NCBI RefSeq assembly: GCF_028683095.1
Contig: NZ_JAJUBC010000010.1
Coordinates: 114,693-178,692, forward strand
From: Enterovibrio gelatinilyticus
GTDB lineage: Bacteria > Pseudomonadota > Gammaproteobacteria > Enterobacterales > Vibrionaceae
DNA: 64,000 bases
Reading direction: 5' to 3'
The notes under the pieces: generated by a model
Seen by the model: the letters and a program-made list of their open reading frames with translations, nothing else
Database searches by the model: none
Told to the model about the DNA's origin: nothing
Part shown: positions 28,666-38,432 of the stretch, piece by piece
Layout of the letters: every line of letters starts with the position of its first letter
Position numbering within the stretch: the first letter of the stretch is position 1
Made by a program: the position numbers and the translations under genes

Positions 28666-29697
28666 ATGACAGAAAATACCCAAGCCACTCATGCGATGGC
28701 AAATGTTGCCATGACCGTATTGGGCGCAGGCTCATACGGCACCTCGCTGGCCATTTCTTTGGCACGAAACGGCGCGAATGTCGTCTTGTGGGGCCATGAA
28801 GCGGCGCATATGGCGCAGTTGGAAATAGATCGTTCTAATGAAGCGTTTCTGCCGGGTGTCGCCTTTCCAGACTCATTGATTTTAAGTGCGGATCTGCAAG
28901 AGGCGGTTCAAGCCTCGCGCGACATTTTGGTCGTGGTGCCGAGTCATGTATTTGGCATGGTATTGGCTCAGGTAAAACCTTTTCTTCGTGATGACCAACG
29001 AATTTGCTGGGCAACGAAAGGATTGGAGCCTGAGACGGGTCGGTTACTTCAAGATGTTGCCAAAGAGCAGCTCGGTGATGATATACCGTTGGCGGTGTTA
29101 TCTGGCCCAACGTTTGCGAAAGAGTTGGCAGCAGGTATGCCAACCGCGATTTCGGTAGCGTCACCTAACGCCGAGTTTGTTGCTGATCTGCAAGAGAAGA
29201 TTCACTGTAGCCGCACTTTCCGTGTTTATGGCAACAGTGATTTTGTCGGTATGCAGCTTGGTGGTGCAGTGAAGAACGTCATCGCGATTGGCGCGGGCAT
29301 GTCGGATGGCATTGGCTTTGGAGCGAATGCGCGTACGGCATTGATCACGCGTGGTCTTGCCGAGTTAACTCGCTTAGGCGTTGCTTTGGGCGCCGAACGT
29401 GAAACCTTTATGGGCATGGCGGGCTTGGGCGATCTAGTGCTAACTTGTACTGATAACCAATCTCGCAACCGCCGTTTTGGTTTGGCGTTAGGTAAAGGCC
29501 AAGGCGTAGATGAAGCGCAAACTGAAATCGGTCAGGTCGTTGAAGGCTATCGTAATACCAAAGAAGTCCGTGTTTTGGCGAAACGTGTTGGCGTGGAAAT
29601 GCCGATCGTAGAGCAAATCTATCAGGTGCTGTACGAAAACAAAGATGCTCGCTTGGCGGCGCAAGATTTGTTAGCGCGTCAGAGAACATCTGAATAG
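28666..29697 (+). CDS. gpsA: Glycerol-3-phosphate dehydrogenase [NAD(P)+]
   Basis: Reduces dihydroxyacetone phosphate to sn-glycerol-3-phosphate for phospholipid synthesis. The 343-residue product has the nucleotide motif [12 protein letters not shown] (GAGSYG at 20-25), [11 protein letters not shown], the catalytic lysine in [13 protein letters not shown] and the C-terminal EGYRNTKEV. Operon with secB, ended by the hairpin at 29731-29760. An additional ATG at 28693 would give a shorter N-terminus. Confidence 0.97.
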   Translation: MTENTQATHAMANVAMTVLGAGSYGTSLAISLARNGANVVLWGHEAAHMAQLEIDRSNEAFLPGVAFPDSLILSADLQEAVQASRDILVVVPSHVFGMVLAQVKPFLRDDQRICWATKGLEPETGRLLQDVAKEQLGDDIPLAVLSGPTFAKELAAGMPTAISVASPNAEFVADLQEKIHCSRTFRVYGNSDFVGMQLGGAVKNVIAIGAGMSDGIGFGANARTALITRGLAELTRLGVALGAERETFMGMAGLGDLVLTCTDNQSRNRRFGLALGKGQGVDEAQTEIGQVVEGYRNTKEVRVLAKRVGVEMPIVEQIYQVLYENKDARLAAQDLLARQRTSE

Positions 29698-29730
29698 CGA
29701 TATTTAACGTATTACTATTATTGAGTCTTA

Positions 29731-29760
29731 AAAACGCGGGAACTCTTCTCGCGTTTTTTG
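29731..29760 (+). terminator. Rho-independent terminator after gpsA
   Basis: AAAACGCGGGA-loop-TCTCGCGTTTTTT stem with a long T-run. Confidence 0.85.
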
Positions 29761-29920
29761 TTTTTGCGACGAGTGGCATGCATCGTGAGAATCGTGGTGC
29801 CAAAGAGGCTTTTCGCAGACGGTTTCAATATTGGGTTGTTTGTATATCTATGTCACACTGACAATCTCGTGAATTCATGAGATTGATGACAAGACAAGTA
29901 GCAGGGTAAAAGGTACCAAG

Positions 29921-30763
29921 ATGCAAAGGATGTGTGGTGAAGGCCGTGATAAAAAATGCCAGCAAGAAAAAGTCTGGAAGGCCATTAAGCGTGAAGCAAA
30001 AGAGCAGACAGAGCGTGAGCCAATGCTGGCGAGCTTTTTCCATGCCACCATCATTAAGCACGACACGTTAGCTGCAGCACTCAGTTATATCCTTGCCAAC
30101 AAGCTTGCCACGCCGAGCATGCCAGCCATGGCAGTGCGTGAAGTGGTGGAAGAAGCCTATGCAGGCGACAGTAGCATTGTTGCGTCGGCAGCGTGCGATA
30201 TTTGCGCGACCGTGGAGCGCGATCCCGCGATTGAGCTTTACTCGACCCCGCTTTTGTATTTGAAAGGCTTCCACGCTTTACAAGGCTTTCGTGTGGCGAA
30301 CTGGCTTTGGTATCAAGGTCGCCGTGAGTTAGCGGTATACCTGCAAAACCAAATCTCTGTGGCGTGTCAGGTTGATGTTCACCCTGCGGCCTGTATTGGT
30401 CGTGGCATCATGTTTGACCACGCAACAGGTATTGTCATCGGTGAAACCGCCGTTGTTGAAGATGATGTTTCTATTCTTCAGGACGTGACGTTAGGCGGAA
30501 CGGGCAAAGAAGGCGGTGATCGTCACCCGAAAATTCGTACAGGTGTCATGATTGGCGCGGGCGCGAAAGTACTGGGTAACATTGAAGTGGGCGAAGGGGC
30601 GAAAATTGCAGCGTGTTCTGTCGTTCTCATTCCTGTGCCTCCCCATACCACTGCTGCGGGCGTACCTGCGAAGATTATTGGTACACCAAGCAGCGAAACG
30701 CCTTCGTTCGACATGGACCAGAACATTAGCAGTTCAGAATTTATTGAAGGCGATGGTATCTAG
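29921..30763 (+). CDS. cysE: Serine O-acetyltransferase
   Basis: First committed step of cysteine synthesis: O-acetyl-L-serine from serine and acetyl-CoA. The 280-residue protein has the N-terminal helical domain (MLASFFHATIIKHDTLAAAL) and a hexapeptide beta-helix (VHPAACIGRGIMFDHATGIV with the catalytic aspartate-histidine pair). The ATG at 29921 has AAAGG seven bases upstream; one at 29930 lacks a spaced site. The frame before residue 17 is not conserved. Separated from gpsA by a terminator. Confidence 0.95.
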   Translation: MQRMCGEGRDKKCQQEKVWKAIKREAKEQTEREPMLASFFHATIIKHDTLAAALSYILANKLATPSMPAMAVREVVEEAYAGDSSIVASAACDICATVERDPAIELYSTPLLYLKGFHALQGFRVANWLWYQGRRELAVYLQNQISVACQVDVHPAACIGRGIMFDHATGIVIGETAVVEDDVSILQDVTLGGTGKEGGDRHPKIRTGVMIGAGAKVLGNIEVGEGAKIAACSVVLIPVPPHTTAAGVPAKIIGTPSSETPSFDMDQNISSSEFIEGDGI

Positions 30764-30820
30764 CTCCCGTCTTTCAGACTCTGAGAGTGTGAAACCGAGA
30801 AGACACCAAGGAAAGAGAAT

Positions 30821-30850
30821 AAAAAAACGGAGCCCTTAGGCTCCGTTTTT
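30821..30850. terminator. Bidirectional terminator between cysE and pfkA
   Basis: Symmetric hairpin ACGGAGCC-CTTA-GGCTCCGT with A7 before and T5 after, serving both convergent genes. Confidence 0.88.
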
Positions 30851-30868
30851 GTTTGGTCTGTCTAGTGA

Positions 30869-31831
30869 TCAGAACAATTTGTTCGCAACGTCGTACAAGT
30901 CTTGACGGAACGGGCGACGCATATTTTCGATAGCATCGATGATATCGTGATGAACAAGTTGTTCATGCTGGATACCGACACAACGACCACCTTCGCCTTG
31001 GATCAGTAGATCAACCGCGAATGCACCCATGCGAGACGCAAGAATACGGTCGAATGCACGAGGCTGACCGCCGCGTTGAATGTGACCTAGAATGGTAGCG
31101 CGCGTTTCACGACCTGTTTCTGCCTCAATGTACTTCGCCAACTCGTTGGTGTCAGTCATTAGCTCGGTGATCGCGATGATTGCGTGCTTCTTACCTTTGT
31201 AGATACCTTCTTTGATTTTAGAGATCAGGTTCTCTTTATCTAAGCCGATTTCTGGTGTGATGAAGTACTCACAGCCGCCAGCAATCGAAGCCATCAGTGT
31301 CAAATCACCACAGTGGCGACCCATCACTTCAACGATAGAAATACGTTGGTGAGAAGAAGATGTATCACGCAGACGGTCGATAGCTTCAACAACGGTGTTC
31401 AGTGCTGTTAAATAACCGATGGTGTAGTCAGTGCCTGGGATATCATTATCAATCGTGCCTGGCAGACCGATGCATGGGAAACCCATTTCAGTCAGCTTTT
31501 TCGCACCCATGTATGAACCGTCACCGCCGATCACAACCAGCGCTTCGATGCCGTGCATCTTCATGTTCTGGATGGCTTGCTCACGCACTTTCTCTTCTTT
31601 AAATTCAGGGAAGCGCGCAGAACCGAGGAAAGTTCCGCCTCGGTTGATCATGTCTGAAACGCTAGTGCGGTTCAGTTTTTCGATACGGTTCTGGTGAAGG
31701 CCTTGGTAGCCGTCATAAATACCGCACACTTCAATGCCTTCGCTCAATGCCGCACGCACAACACCGCGGATGGCTGCATTCATACCCGGGGCGTCACCGC
31801 CACTGGTCAAAACACCAATTTTACTAACCAT
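30869..31831 (-). CDS. pfkA: ATP-dependent 6-phosphofructokinase
   Basis: Allosteric glycolytic kinase making fructose 1,6-bisphosphate. The 320-residue product has the standard PfkA length, [18 protein letters not shown] at the N-terminus, [11 protein letters not shown] and the catalytic [16 protein letters not shown], and [11 protein letters not shown]. Starts at 31831. Lies beside fieF-cpxP as in E. coli. Convergent with cysE. Confidence 0.98.
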   Translation of the reverse strand: MVSKIGVLTSGGDAPGMNAAIRGVVRAALSEGIEVCGIYDGYQGLHQNRIEKLNRTSVSDMINRGGTFLGSARFPEFKEEKVREQAIQNMKMHGIEALVVIGGDGSYMGAKKLTEMGFPCIGLPGTIDNDIPGTDYTIGYLTALNTVVEAIDRLRDTSSSHQRISIVEVMGRHCGDLTLMASIAGGCEYFITPEIGLDKENLISKIKEGIYKGKKHAIIAITELMTDTNELAKYIEAETGRETRATILGHIQRGGQPRAFDRILASRMGAFAVDLLIQGEGGRCVGIQHEQLVHHDIIDAIENMRRPFRQDLYDVANKLF

Positions 31832-32092
31832 GGTTACCCTCTGACTTTGGGAATTGAAATTTCAAATCCATTTTCGCATGTTAAGACCGCGAATCTGCAC
31901 CCTGCTTTTCGTTGAAAAGTCTTATCAGGTAACGCGGGTATGTCTCAGCATGCATTGACGTGCCAGTTTATCTTGCTGGCAACGTCTTTGAAACTGTAAC
32001 TTTCCTACTTATGAAAGACTATTACAATTTCACTACGTATTTTCGTTGATTAATATCACTAAGCGTTGCAAATGTTCTTTGTTTTTCGTGTA

Positions 32093-32989
32093 TTAATTTT
32101 GCTCACGAGGGATTTTTCCTACCACTGATATGGGATCTTGGTGGATAAGGATATCTGCGCCAGGGAACGCGATTTCTAATCGGTCCTCAACCTCATCGGC
32201 AATGACGTGGGCATCGACCAGTTTTAAGTCGTCGTCGAGTTCGAGGTGAAGCTGGATAAAGCGCGTCGCCCCAGCCTGTCGTGTACGCAGGTCATGAACA
32301 CCTTCCACACCTGAAACGGTTGACGCCAGTAGCATGATTTTTTCTTGATCTTCAACGGGAAGTTGATGGTCAAGGAGCGCTTGAACTGCTTCGTTGGCCA
32401 TTTTGAACGCGCTGATAAGAATGAATATGCCAATACCAATCGCAAAGATAGCATCTGCCATCGGGAAGCCATACCAAGCTAAACCTAGCGCCACGATGAT
32501 GGCAATGTTCATGTATAAATCAGACTGGTAATGCAGAGAGTCTGCTGCGATGGCCTGACTGCCCGTTTGTCGCACGACCCATTTTTGGAATAAGACTAGG
32601 CCTGCCGTGATCACGGTGGCAATACCACTCATTACGACCCCAGCTTCAGGGTGAAAAAGCTCCGTGGGTTTAAATAGTCGCTCAACGCCATTGAGAAGCA
32701 AGAAACAGGCAGAACCTACGATGAACGCGGCTTGAGCTAGAGCAGCAAGAGATTCGGCTTTACCGTGACCAAAACGGTGTTCTTCATCCGCGGGTTGGAG
32801 CGCATAACGCACCACAATAAGGTTGGTAATGGAGGCGAGTAAATCAATCAGGGAATCGACTAGCGATGCCAGTAAGCTGACAGAGCCGGTATACCACCAG
32901 GTTCCCAGTTTCATCAGCAATAGAAATGATGCGGTAATGGTTGCCGCCCATGCGGCCATCTGAACTAAGCGGGCGTATTTTTCAGTCAT
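32093..32989 (-). CDS. fieF: Cation diffusion facilitator, FieF-type
   Basis: Proton-driven efflux of divalent cations (iron, zinc) across the inner membrane. The 298-residue product has six membrane helices, metal-binding DSLIDLLAS and HYQSDLYMN motifs, the family RFGHGKAE loop and a cytoplasmic metal-sensing C-terminal domain with HDLRTRQAG and HADELD-like residues. The ATG at 32989 is preferred over a GTG four codons upstream. Same order pfkA-fieF-cpxP as in E. coli. Confidence 0.92.
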   Translation of the reverse strand: MTEKYARLVQMAAWAATITASFLLLMKLGTWWYTGSVSLLASLVDSLIDLLASITNLIVVRYALQPADEEHRFGHGKAESLAALAQAAFIVGSACFLLLNGVERLFKPTELFHPEAGVVMSGIATVITAGLVLFQKWVVRQTGSQAIAADSLHYQSDLYMNIAIIVALGLAWYGFPMADAIFAIGIGIFILISAFKMANEAVQALLDHQLPVEDQEKIMLLASTVSGVEGVHDLRTRQAGATRFIQLHLELDDDLKLVDAHVIADEVEDRLEIAFPGADILIHQDPISVVGKIPREQN

Positions 32990-33071
32990 GTGCACGTACA
33001 ACTAAGAGTAAGTGGAGAGAGTATAACGTTTTTGTTATTGGATTGTTCGGCTGACCGAGAGGGAAATGCGA

Positions 33072-33093
33072 CATGCCGACAAATGTCGGCATG
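33072..33093 (-). other. Strong hairpin in the cpxP-fieF intergenic region
   Basis: A perfect 9-bp inverted repeat (CATGCCGAC / GTCGGCATG) with a four-base loop begins 37 bases after the cpxP stop. No T-run follows, so it is a weak terminator candidate. It could be an RNA-processing or stability element of the cpxP 3' region. Confidence 0.5.
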
Positions 33094-33130
33094 AAGGGAG
33101 GAATCAATGAATCTCAGTGGATGTCAGTGA

Positions 33131-33613
33131 TCAGTGGTGTTTTTTCATGCGTTCTTGATGACGCTCTGCCATTTTTTCCATGTTTGCTTTTACTTCCTCT
33201 TTTTGTTCTGGTGTAAGGATATTCAGCATCTCATGTTGGCGTTTCATCATTGCCACTCGGCGTTCAACTTGTTGGTCAGCCATTTTTTCTGCCAATACGC
33301 GAATTTGTGATTCGTCAAAATTGTCTGATAGCAGCAGTGCCTGCATCTCTTGACGGTCAGCCATCATGCCAGCTTTCATCTCACCTTTGTTCGCTTTCAT
33401 CGCATCGCGGCTTTGTTCACGCAGTGCTTTTAGCTCGTCTTTTTGCTCGTCAGTTAAGTCGATACCACGCAGCAGATGTTTACCCATCATGCCTTTTCCA
33501 CCATGCATGCCGTCGCCATTGTGATGTTTACCACCAAATGCCATCGCTGACATTGAACCCATCATTAGTGGAAGTGCGATAACAGTGGCAACAATGCGTT
33601 TTGATAATTTCAT
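33131..33613 (-). CDS. cpxP: CpxP/Spy family periplasmic stress protein
   Basis: Periplasmic chaperone-like inhibitor of the CpxA sensor. The 160-residue product has a signal peptide (MKLSKRIVATVIALPLMMGS, cleaved near AMA-FG), a histidine/glycine-rich start of the mature protein (GGKHHNGDGMHGGKGMMGKH), and two LTxxQ motifs (LTDEQKDELKAL and LTPEQKEEVKAN) that define the family. Divergent from cpxRA, with CpxR half-sites in between. The methionine- and histidine-rich character suggests metal or oxidation sensing (inference). Confidence 0.9.
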   Translation of the reverse strand: MKLSKRIVATVIALPLMMGSMSAMAFGGKHHNGDGMHGGKGMMGKHLLRGIDLTDEQKDELKALREQSRDAMKANKGEMKAGMMADRQEMQALLLSDNFDESQIRVLAEKMADQQVERRVAMMKRQHEMLNILTPEQKEEVKANMEKMAERHQERMKKHH

Positions 33614-33729
33614 GATGTTCTCTCCGGTTTATTTCCAAGCTATTTGCTTGGGATTTGTTATTTGGTTTGGGTGTTTCGTGTTGATGTGTTCACTTTACTG
33701 GTCCAGACGTAAACCGGTGTTCATGGAGC

Positions 33730-33754
33730 GTAAAGCAATGTAAAGGGAGGTAAA
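33730..33754. promoter_or_regulatory. Phased CpxR half-sites between cpxP and cpxR
   Basis: Three GTAAA half-sites in exact 10-base phase (33730, 33740, 33750) match the CpxR consensus GTAAA-N5-GTAAA twice over. A further GTAAA is at 33709, and an inverted TTTAC at 33694. They lie between the divergent cpxP and cpxRA genes and fit autoregulation. Confidence 0.75.
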
Positions 33755-33829
33755 CCTGATGTTTACTCATGGCGTCCCTGACATGATTGGCAGATACTAG
33801 ACCCATCAACCTATATACGGGCGCGTACC

Positions 33830-34525
33830 ATGAGCAAAATCCTTTTGATTGACGATGACACTGAACTCACTAGCTTACTAAGCGACCTTTTGGAGCTAGA
33901 AGGTTATGAGGTCGATATAGCGAATAATGGTCAGCAAGGGTTAGAACAAATCAATGACAGCATTGATTTGGTGTTATTGGACGTCATGATGCCTGTGTTG
34001 AACGGGATGGAGACACTGCGTCGTTTGCGTGAAAGCTGGGAGACTCCTGTGCTTATGCTTACCGCTAAAGGCGAAGAGATCGACCGAGTGATGGGGCTGG
34101 AACTGGGCGCGGATGATTACCTTCCTAAGCCTTTCAGCGACAGAGAGTTGCTGGCGCGAATGCGCGCGATTTTGCGTCGTACAGGCAAAAACCACGACGA
34201 CAAACGCAGTGACGACACGCAGGAAAAATTGGAATATCAAGATATCGAGATTTTCCCCGGAAAGATGGAAGTGTATTGCCAGCAACAGCTGATTGACCTG
34301 ACGGGCACGGAAACGGCGTTGCTGACGTATTTGGTCAGACAGCCTGGTTCCATTGTGGCAAAAGCGGATATCAGCTTGAATGTCTTGGGTAAACGACTCG
34401 CGCCATTTGATCGCGCTATCGATATGCACATATCCAACATTCGTAAGAAATTACCGGAGCGCGAAGACGGTAAACCACGCATTAAAACCTTGCGTGGGCG
34501 TGGTTATTTGCTGGTGGAGGCATAA
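33830..34525 (+). CDS. cpxR: Response regulator CpxR
   Basis: OmpR/PhoB-type transcription factor of the Cpx envelope-stress pathway. The 231-residue product has a receiver domain with acidic residues at D8-D10, phospho-acceptor D51 in VLLDVMMPVLNGM, LTAKGEE and the lysine in DDYLPKPF, and a C-terminal winged helix (HISNIRKKLP, IKTLRGRGYLL). Its stop overlaps the cpxA ATG by one base. Controlled by CpxR boxes just upstream. Confidence 0.95.
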   Translation: MSKILLIDDDTELTSLLSDLLELEGYEVDIANNGQQGLEQINDSIDLVLLDVMMPVLNGMETLRRLRESWETPVLMLTAKGEEIDRVMGLELGADDYLPKPFSDRELLARMRAILRRTGKNHDDKRSDDTQEKLEYQDIEIFPGKMEVYCQQQLIDLTGTETALLTYLVRQPGSIVAKADISLNVLGKRLAPFDRAIDMHISNIRKKLPEREDGKPRIKTLRGRGYLLVEA

Positions 34526-35898
34526 TGAAGTTGCCGACCATAAAAAGCCTTTATGGCCGTATCTTTGCTATTTTTTGGCTCACGCTCATGCTGGTGCTTA
34601 TTGCCGTATTAATGGCACAACACAGCGACCCTAGGCAGCAGCATGACTTGCCAGCCAGTGCAAAAGCCGAATACGCGAAAATTGCGGAAGCGGTGTCTGC
34701 AAAAATCACCAGTGGGCACGGTTCGTTTCAACAAAAACTGAAAAATTTTCAGCGAAAACAACCAGAAAGAGGTTCGATTAAACTCTACTTCACCAGTGTA
34801 GATGGAGAGATGCTCGGGCGAGGTCATCACGGCAGTAGCCGCGCGTTAAAAAACTTTGTGACGCTCGCGGATGATCCAGACGAACCTATGCAGCGCCTTT
34901 ATGGGCGTTGGATGCTAGCAGGCCCATTTACTATCGAAGATAGCAACCAACAAGCGTTGATGTACGTGGGCAAGATGTGGCGAGAATCCCCACCATTTTA
35001 TGTTCGGATCTTGGACAGGCCTTTCCAATTGCTGTTGGTTACCATGTTAGTGAGTACCCCATTGCTGTTGTGGCTGGCTTGGGCAGTGACTAGGCCAGCA
35101 CGTCGTTTACAGGCTGCGGCTGAACGTGTCGCACAAGGGCGTTTTGAAACGGATCCTGATTTAGAAAAAGGCCCGCGCGAGTTCCATCAAGCAGGGGCCA
35201 GTTTCAATCAAATGGTGACGGCACTGAATCAAATGATCAGCGGACAGCAACGATTGTTGTCCGATATTTCTCACGAGCTGCGCTCTCCATTGACCCGCCT
35301 TCGCATGGCGAATGCACTAGCTATTCGTAAGCAAGGACAAAGCGATAACCTCACGCGCATTGATACAGAAGCAGAGCGTATGGAAAAAATGATTGCGGAT
35401 CTGTTGTCTTTGTCGCGCATGCAAATCAACAGTCACGCCGAGCGCGATGTTTACTCCTTATTAGAGCTTTGGCAAACCTTGTTGGAAGACGCTGAATTTG
35501 AAGCAGAGCAGTGTGGCAAGCACCTCACCTATGGCGCGATACCCGAAGCAAACATTGAAGGTAATGGGCCATTGCTCTGCAGCGCTTTGGAAAACGTGGT
35601 GAGAAACGCCATCAAATATGCCAATCATCAAATAGATGTGACGATGTCAGTGACAGGAACATCATTAGAAGTGATGGTGACTGATGATGGTGAGGGCGTC
35701 CCAGAGGAAATGCTCGTTGATATCTTCAGACCCTTTTATCGTGTATCGACAGCCCGTGATCGCGCGAGTGGCGGTACAGGGTTAGGGCTGGCGATCACAG
35801 ATAGCGCAGTAAGGCAGCATAATGGTTCTGCGCAGGCATCGATAAATCACAACGGTGGACTGACGATTAGACTGACGTTTTCGCTCACATTGACGTGA
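34525..35898 (+). CDS. cpxA: Sensor histidine kinase CpxA
   Basis: Inner-membrane sensor of envelope stress. The 457-residue protein has a first membrane helix at about 12-30, a periplasmic domain to ~160, a second helix at ~168-188, a HAMP region, the phosphorylated H250 in LLSDISHELRSPLTRLR, and an ATPase domain with the N-box (ALENVVRNAIKYA), VTDDGEGVP and GGTGLGLAI. Translationally coupled to cpxR. Confidence 0.94.
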   Translation: MKLPTIKSLYGRIFAIFWLTLMLVLIAVLMAQHSDPRQQHDLPASAKAEYAKIAEAVSAKITSGHGSFQQKLKNFQRKQPERGSIKLYFTSVDGEMLGRGHHGSSRALKNFVTLADDPDEPMQRLYGRWMLAGPFTIEDSNQQALMYVGKMWRESPPFYVRILDRPFQLLLVTMLVSTPLLLWLAWAVTRPARRLQAAAERVAQGRFETDPDLEKGPREFHQAGASFNQMVTALNQMISGQQRLLSDISHELRSPLTRLRMANALAIRKQGQSDNLTRIDTEAERMEKMIADLLSLSRMQINSHAERDVYSLLELWQTLLEDAEFEAEQCGKHLTYGAIPEANIEGNGPLLCSALENVVRNAIKYANHQIDVTMSVTGTSLEVMVTDDGEGVPEEMLVDIFRPFYRVSTARDRASGGTGLGLAITDSAVRQHNGSAQASINHNGGLTIRLTFSLTLT

Positions 35899-36009
35899 GT
35901 GAGAAATGTGACAGGTTATTAATTAAAAGAAATATTACTGAGTAGTGTCTCATTTTCGACTTGAGCGGCTAATCTTATCCTAAGGCAATTTGCAATTGTA
36001 TTTTGACCC

Positions 36010-36027
36010 AGCGCCATGCTTGGCGCT
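36010..36027 (+). other. Hairpin between cpxA and the chemoreceptor gene
   Basis: AGCGCCA-TGCT-TGGCGCT is a perfect 7-bp inverted repeat, 27 bases before the receptor ATG and without a T-run. It may be a weak terminator of cpxRA or a leader element. Confidence 0.4.
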
Positions 36028-36053
36028 TTGGGTTGCGAAGGGAGAGATGAGCC

Positions 36054-37724
36054 ATGACTTCACCAATAACCATAAAGCAGCGATTGAACATGTTTGTTGC
36101 TTTAGTGTGCGGTATTCAAATCATAGTGAGTGCCTTTGTTTTCTATAAATTGGCTTATATTGAAAGCCATGTGCAGGGGGTAGCACTTCGTGACATTCCG
36201 GCGTTAGCCGCTATCAGTCGAGCTACTGAGCACCAAATAGAGCAACGTGTTCATTATAACAAGGCTTTTCGATATGCCCTTGAAGTAGGACAAGAGCCTA
36301 ACGCTGAAGCTAATTATGCCAAAGAAAAAGCCTATTTCTATGAGCTAGGAGAGAAAGTCGATAAGGACAAAAAAAAGATTCAAGCGCTACTGGCTGACGG
36401 GATAGCCTCTGGCACAGAGGAAGAGAAAACGGCATTTAAAGTCGCAGATAATAAGCTCAATGATGCCGTCGCATTGCACTCAAAATGGATGGTTCATGTT
36501 GCAGACGTCTTTATAGAGCTCGAAGGCAAGCACTATCACGAAGCGGAATTACTTGACGCAGTGGTAGGTGAAGAGGCTGAAACCACCACCAAAATGGTTG
36601 ATAGCTTGTTGACTGACGTCGGTAAATTCACGGAAAAAGCTGTCCTAAATATCGAAGAAAGGGCTGTGATACTAGAGATTGTCGTGATCTCTTCCGTAAT
36701 ATTGGCATTGCTCGTGGCGATCATTATGTCGAAGATCATCCTTAACCGTATTTATGCGGGGCTCACGAAGGTGTCTGATGCGCTAGCTGTCCAAGCCGGA
36801 GGGGATTTCAGTCATGTAGGGGTCGTTGATGAGCCTGGCATTATTGGTGAACTACAAAAGAACATGGAAGGTACGCGTAAGAGTACAAATAGCATGTTGG
36901 CGAAAGTAGCGAGCGAAGTGGGCGAAGCGGTTGAGATGCTAAACACAGCGGCACAGGCAGTAAAGCGTAACTCAGATGCCCAGAGTGGTGAGATTATCCA
37001 AGTGGCAACGGCGGTCAATGAGATGTCAGCAACCGCGCAAGAGATTTCAAACAACGCGACACAAACGCAAGTGGCAACAGAGAGTGCATCGCAACAGTCA
37101 GCCGAGAGTATGCGTATCAATCAAGAGTCGATGAAACAAACCAACTCGCTGATCGAAAGTTTGAACCTCAGTAGTGTTGCGTTGACTGAGCTTGAGAAAA
37201 ACAGCGGAAACATTACCTCGGTACTCGATGTGATCAAGGGTATTGCTGAGCAAACCAATTTACTGGCGCTAAATGCGGCGATTGAGGCGGCACGGGCTGG
37301 AGAACAAGGCCGTGGCTTTGCGGTTGTTGCTGATGAGGTGCGCAGTCTCGCACAACGTACTCATGATTCAACATCAGAAATCGAAACCATGATTGTGCAG
37401 TTGAGTAGTGTGACCAAGGAAGCGGTTGAAACCATGCAAAAGAGTTGTGAAATGGGCGACCAGACACTCAAGCTTTCGCAAGAATCCTCCACACTGCTGT
37501 CACAGGCTGGCAATGCAACATCTGAAGTGACCGACATGAATATGCTGGTGGCCAGTGCAGCGGAACAACAAAGTGGTGTGGTGGAAGAAATTAACGTGAA
37601 TGTAAACCACATCAGTGAAATGGCAGCGCAAAGCGCGACGGAAGTTGAGCGTCTTGTTGAGGCCACATCGCTGCTCAATCAAATATCGAATGCTCTTCAA
37701 GTATCTACGGGAAAAACGGCGTAA
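36054..37724 (+). CDS. Methyl-accepting chemotaxis protein
   Basis: A 556-residue chemoreceptor. It has an N-terminal helix (about 14-34), a ~160-residue periplasmic four-helix-bundle-like sensor domain, a second helix (~205-228), a HAMP region, and the long cytoplasmic coiled coil with methylation helices. The highly conserved hairpin tip is [20 protein letters not shown] followed by [15 protein letters not shown]. It has no C-terminal CheR-binding pentapeptide, so adaptation depends on other receptors. AAGGGAG precedes the ATG. Ligand unknown. It separates cpxRA from trmL and has its own terminator. Confidence 0.92.
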   Translation: MTSPITIKQRLNMFVALVCGIQIIVSAFVFYKLAYIESHVQGVALRDIPALAAISRATEHQIEQRVHYNKAFRYALEVGQEPNAEANYAKEKAYFYELGEKVDKDKKKIQALLADGIASGTEEEKTAFKVADNKLNDAVALHSKWMVHVADVFIELEGKHYHEAELLDAVVGEEAETTTKMVDSLLTDVGKFTEKAVLNIEERAVILEIVVISSVILALLVAIIMSKIILNRIYAGLTKVSDALAVQAGGDFSHVGVVDEPGIIGELQKNMEGTRKSTNSMLAKVASEVGEAVEMLNTAAQAVKRNSDAQSGEIIQVATAVNEMSATAQEISNNATQTQVATESASQQSAESMRINQESMKQTNSLIESLNLSSVALTELEKNSGNITSVLDVIKGIAEQTNLLALNAAIEAARAGEQGRGFAVVADEVRSLAQRTHDSTSEIETMIVQLSSVTKEAVETMQKSCEMGDQTLKLSQESSTLLSQAGNATSEVTDMNMLVASAAEQQSGVVEEINVNVNHISEMAAQSATEVERLVEATSLLNQISNALQVSTGKTA

Positions 37725-37777
37725 TGAAAGATTAACGCTAATGCGTTGCTATCAAGGTCGGAACGCTAATTACAGAT

Positions 37778-37805
37778 AAAAAAAGCAGGCTAGCCTGCTT
37801 TTTTT
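37778..37805. terminator. Bidirectional terminator between chemoreceptor and trmL
   Basis: AAAAAAAGCAGGC-TAGCCTGCTTTTTTT symmetric hairpin with A- and T-runs between convergent genes. Confidence 0.87.
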
Positions 37806-37809
37806 ATGC

Positions 37810-38304
37810 CTATAGACCACCATCAAAACCAAGCTGTCGCCATGCTTCGTAGCAGATAATTGACACTGAATTCGATAAATTCAGGCTTCGGCTATCAGGC
37901 ATCATTGGCACGCGAATGCGATGGTCAGGTGAAAAGGCATCTCGAATACTATCTGGCAACCCACAGGTTTCCGAGCCAAATAGGAATATGTCTCCCGCTT
38001 GATAAGTTACGTCAGAATGTGGACGGCTGCCTTTTGTGGTACAGGCAAAAATACGGCGCTCAGACGCGTGATCGGGCGATGCTTCATCAGCAAACATGGC
38101 ATCAAGAAATGCTTGATAGTTAGGGTAGCGGGTGACGTTGGTTAAGTCGTGGTAATCTAGCCCGGCACGGCGCAGTTTCTTCTCTTCAAAATCAAATCCA
38201 AGTGGCTCAATCAGATGGAGCTTACAACCCGTGTTGGCTGCGAGTCGGATGATATTACCAGTGTTGGGAGCGATTTGAGGTTCGTGAAGGACAATGTGGA
38301 ACAT
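37810..38304 (-). CDS. trmL: tRNA (cytidine(34)-2'-O)-methyltransferase
   Basis: SPOUT-family enzyme that methylates the wobble nucleotide of certain leucine tRNAs with S-adenosylmethionine. The 164-residue product has [20 protein letters not shown] at the N-terminus, [11 protein letters not shown] and the knot-region [20 protein letters not shown]. Starts at 38304; lies upstream of nothing in its strand before the tpiA terminator. Confidence 0.94.
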   Translation of the reverse strand: MFHIVLHEPQIAPNTGNIIRLAANTGCKLHLIEPLGFDFEEKKLRRAGLDYHDLTNVTRYPNYQAFLDAMFADEASPDHASERRIFACTTKGSRPHSDVTYQAGDIFLFGSETCGLPDSIRDAFSPDHRIRVPMMPDSRSLNLSNSVSIICYEAWRQLGFDGGL

Positions 38305-38376
38305 GATGTTCAGAGACCGTGCGTTGGGGAAAAACGCAGTATACCTTGGCTGGTTAGTGGGGATAAAGCGACAAAC

Positions 38377-38407
38377 AAAAAAGGAGAAGCCGAGGCTTCT
38401 CCTTTTC
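38377..38407 (-). terminator. Terminator after tpiA
   Basis: AAGGAGAAGCC-GAGGCTTCTCCTT hairpin; on the minus strand it is followed by TTTTTTGT and lies about 25 bases past the tpiA stop. Confidence 0.8.
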
Positions 38408-38432
38408 TTGAATAACGTGTGACTAATCGAAA

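Noticed and set aside
36369..36376. A8 run in the chemoreceptor gene as a phase switch
   Set aside because: Poly-A of this length is common at lysine codons and there is no context supporting switching.
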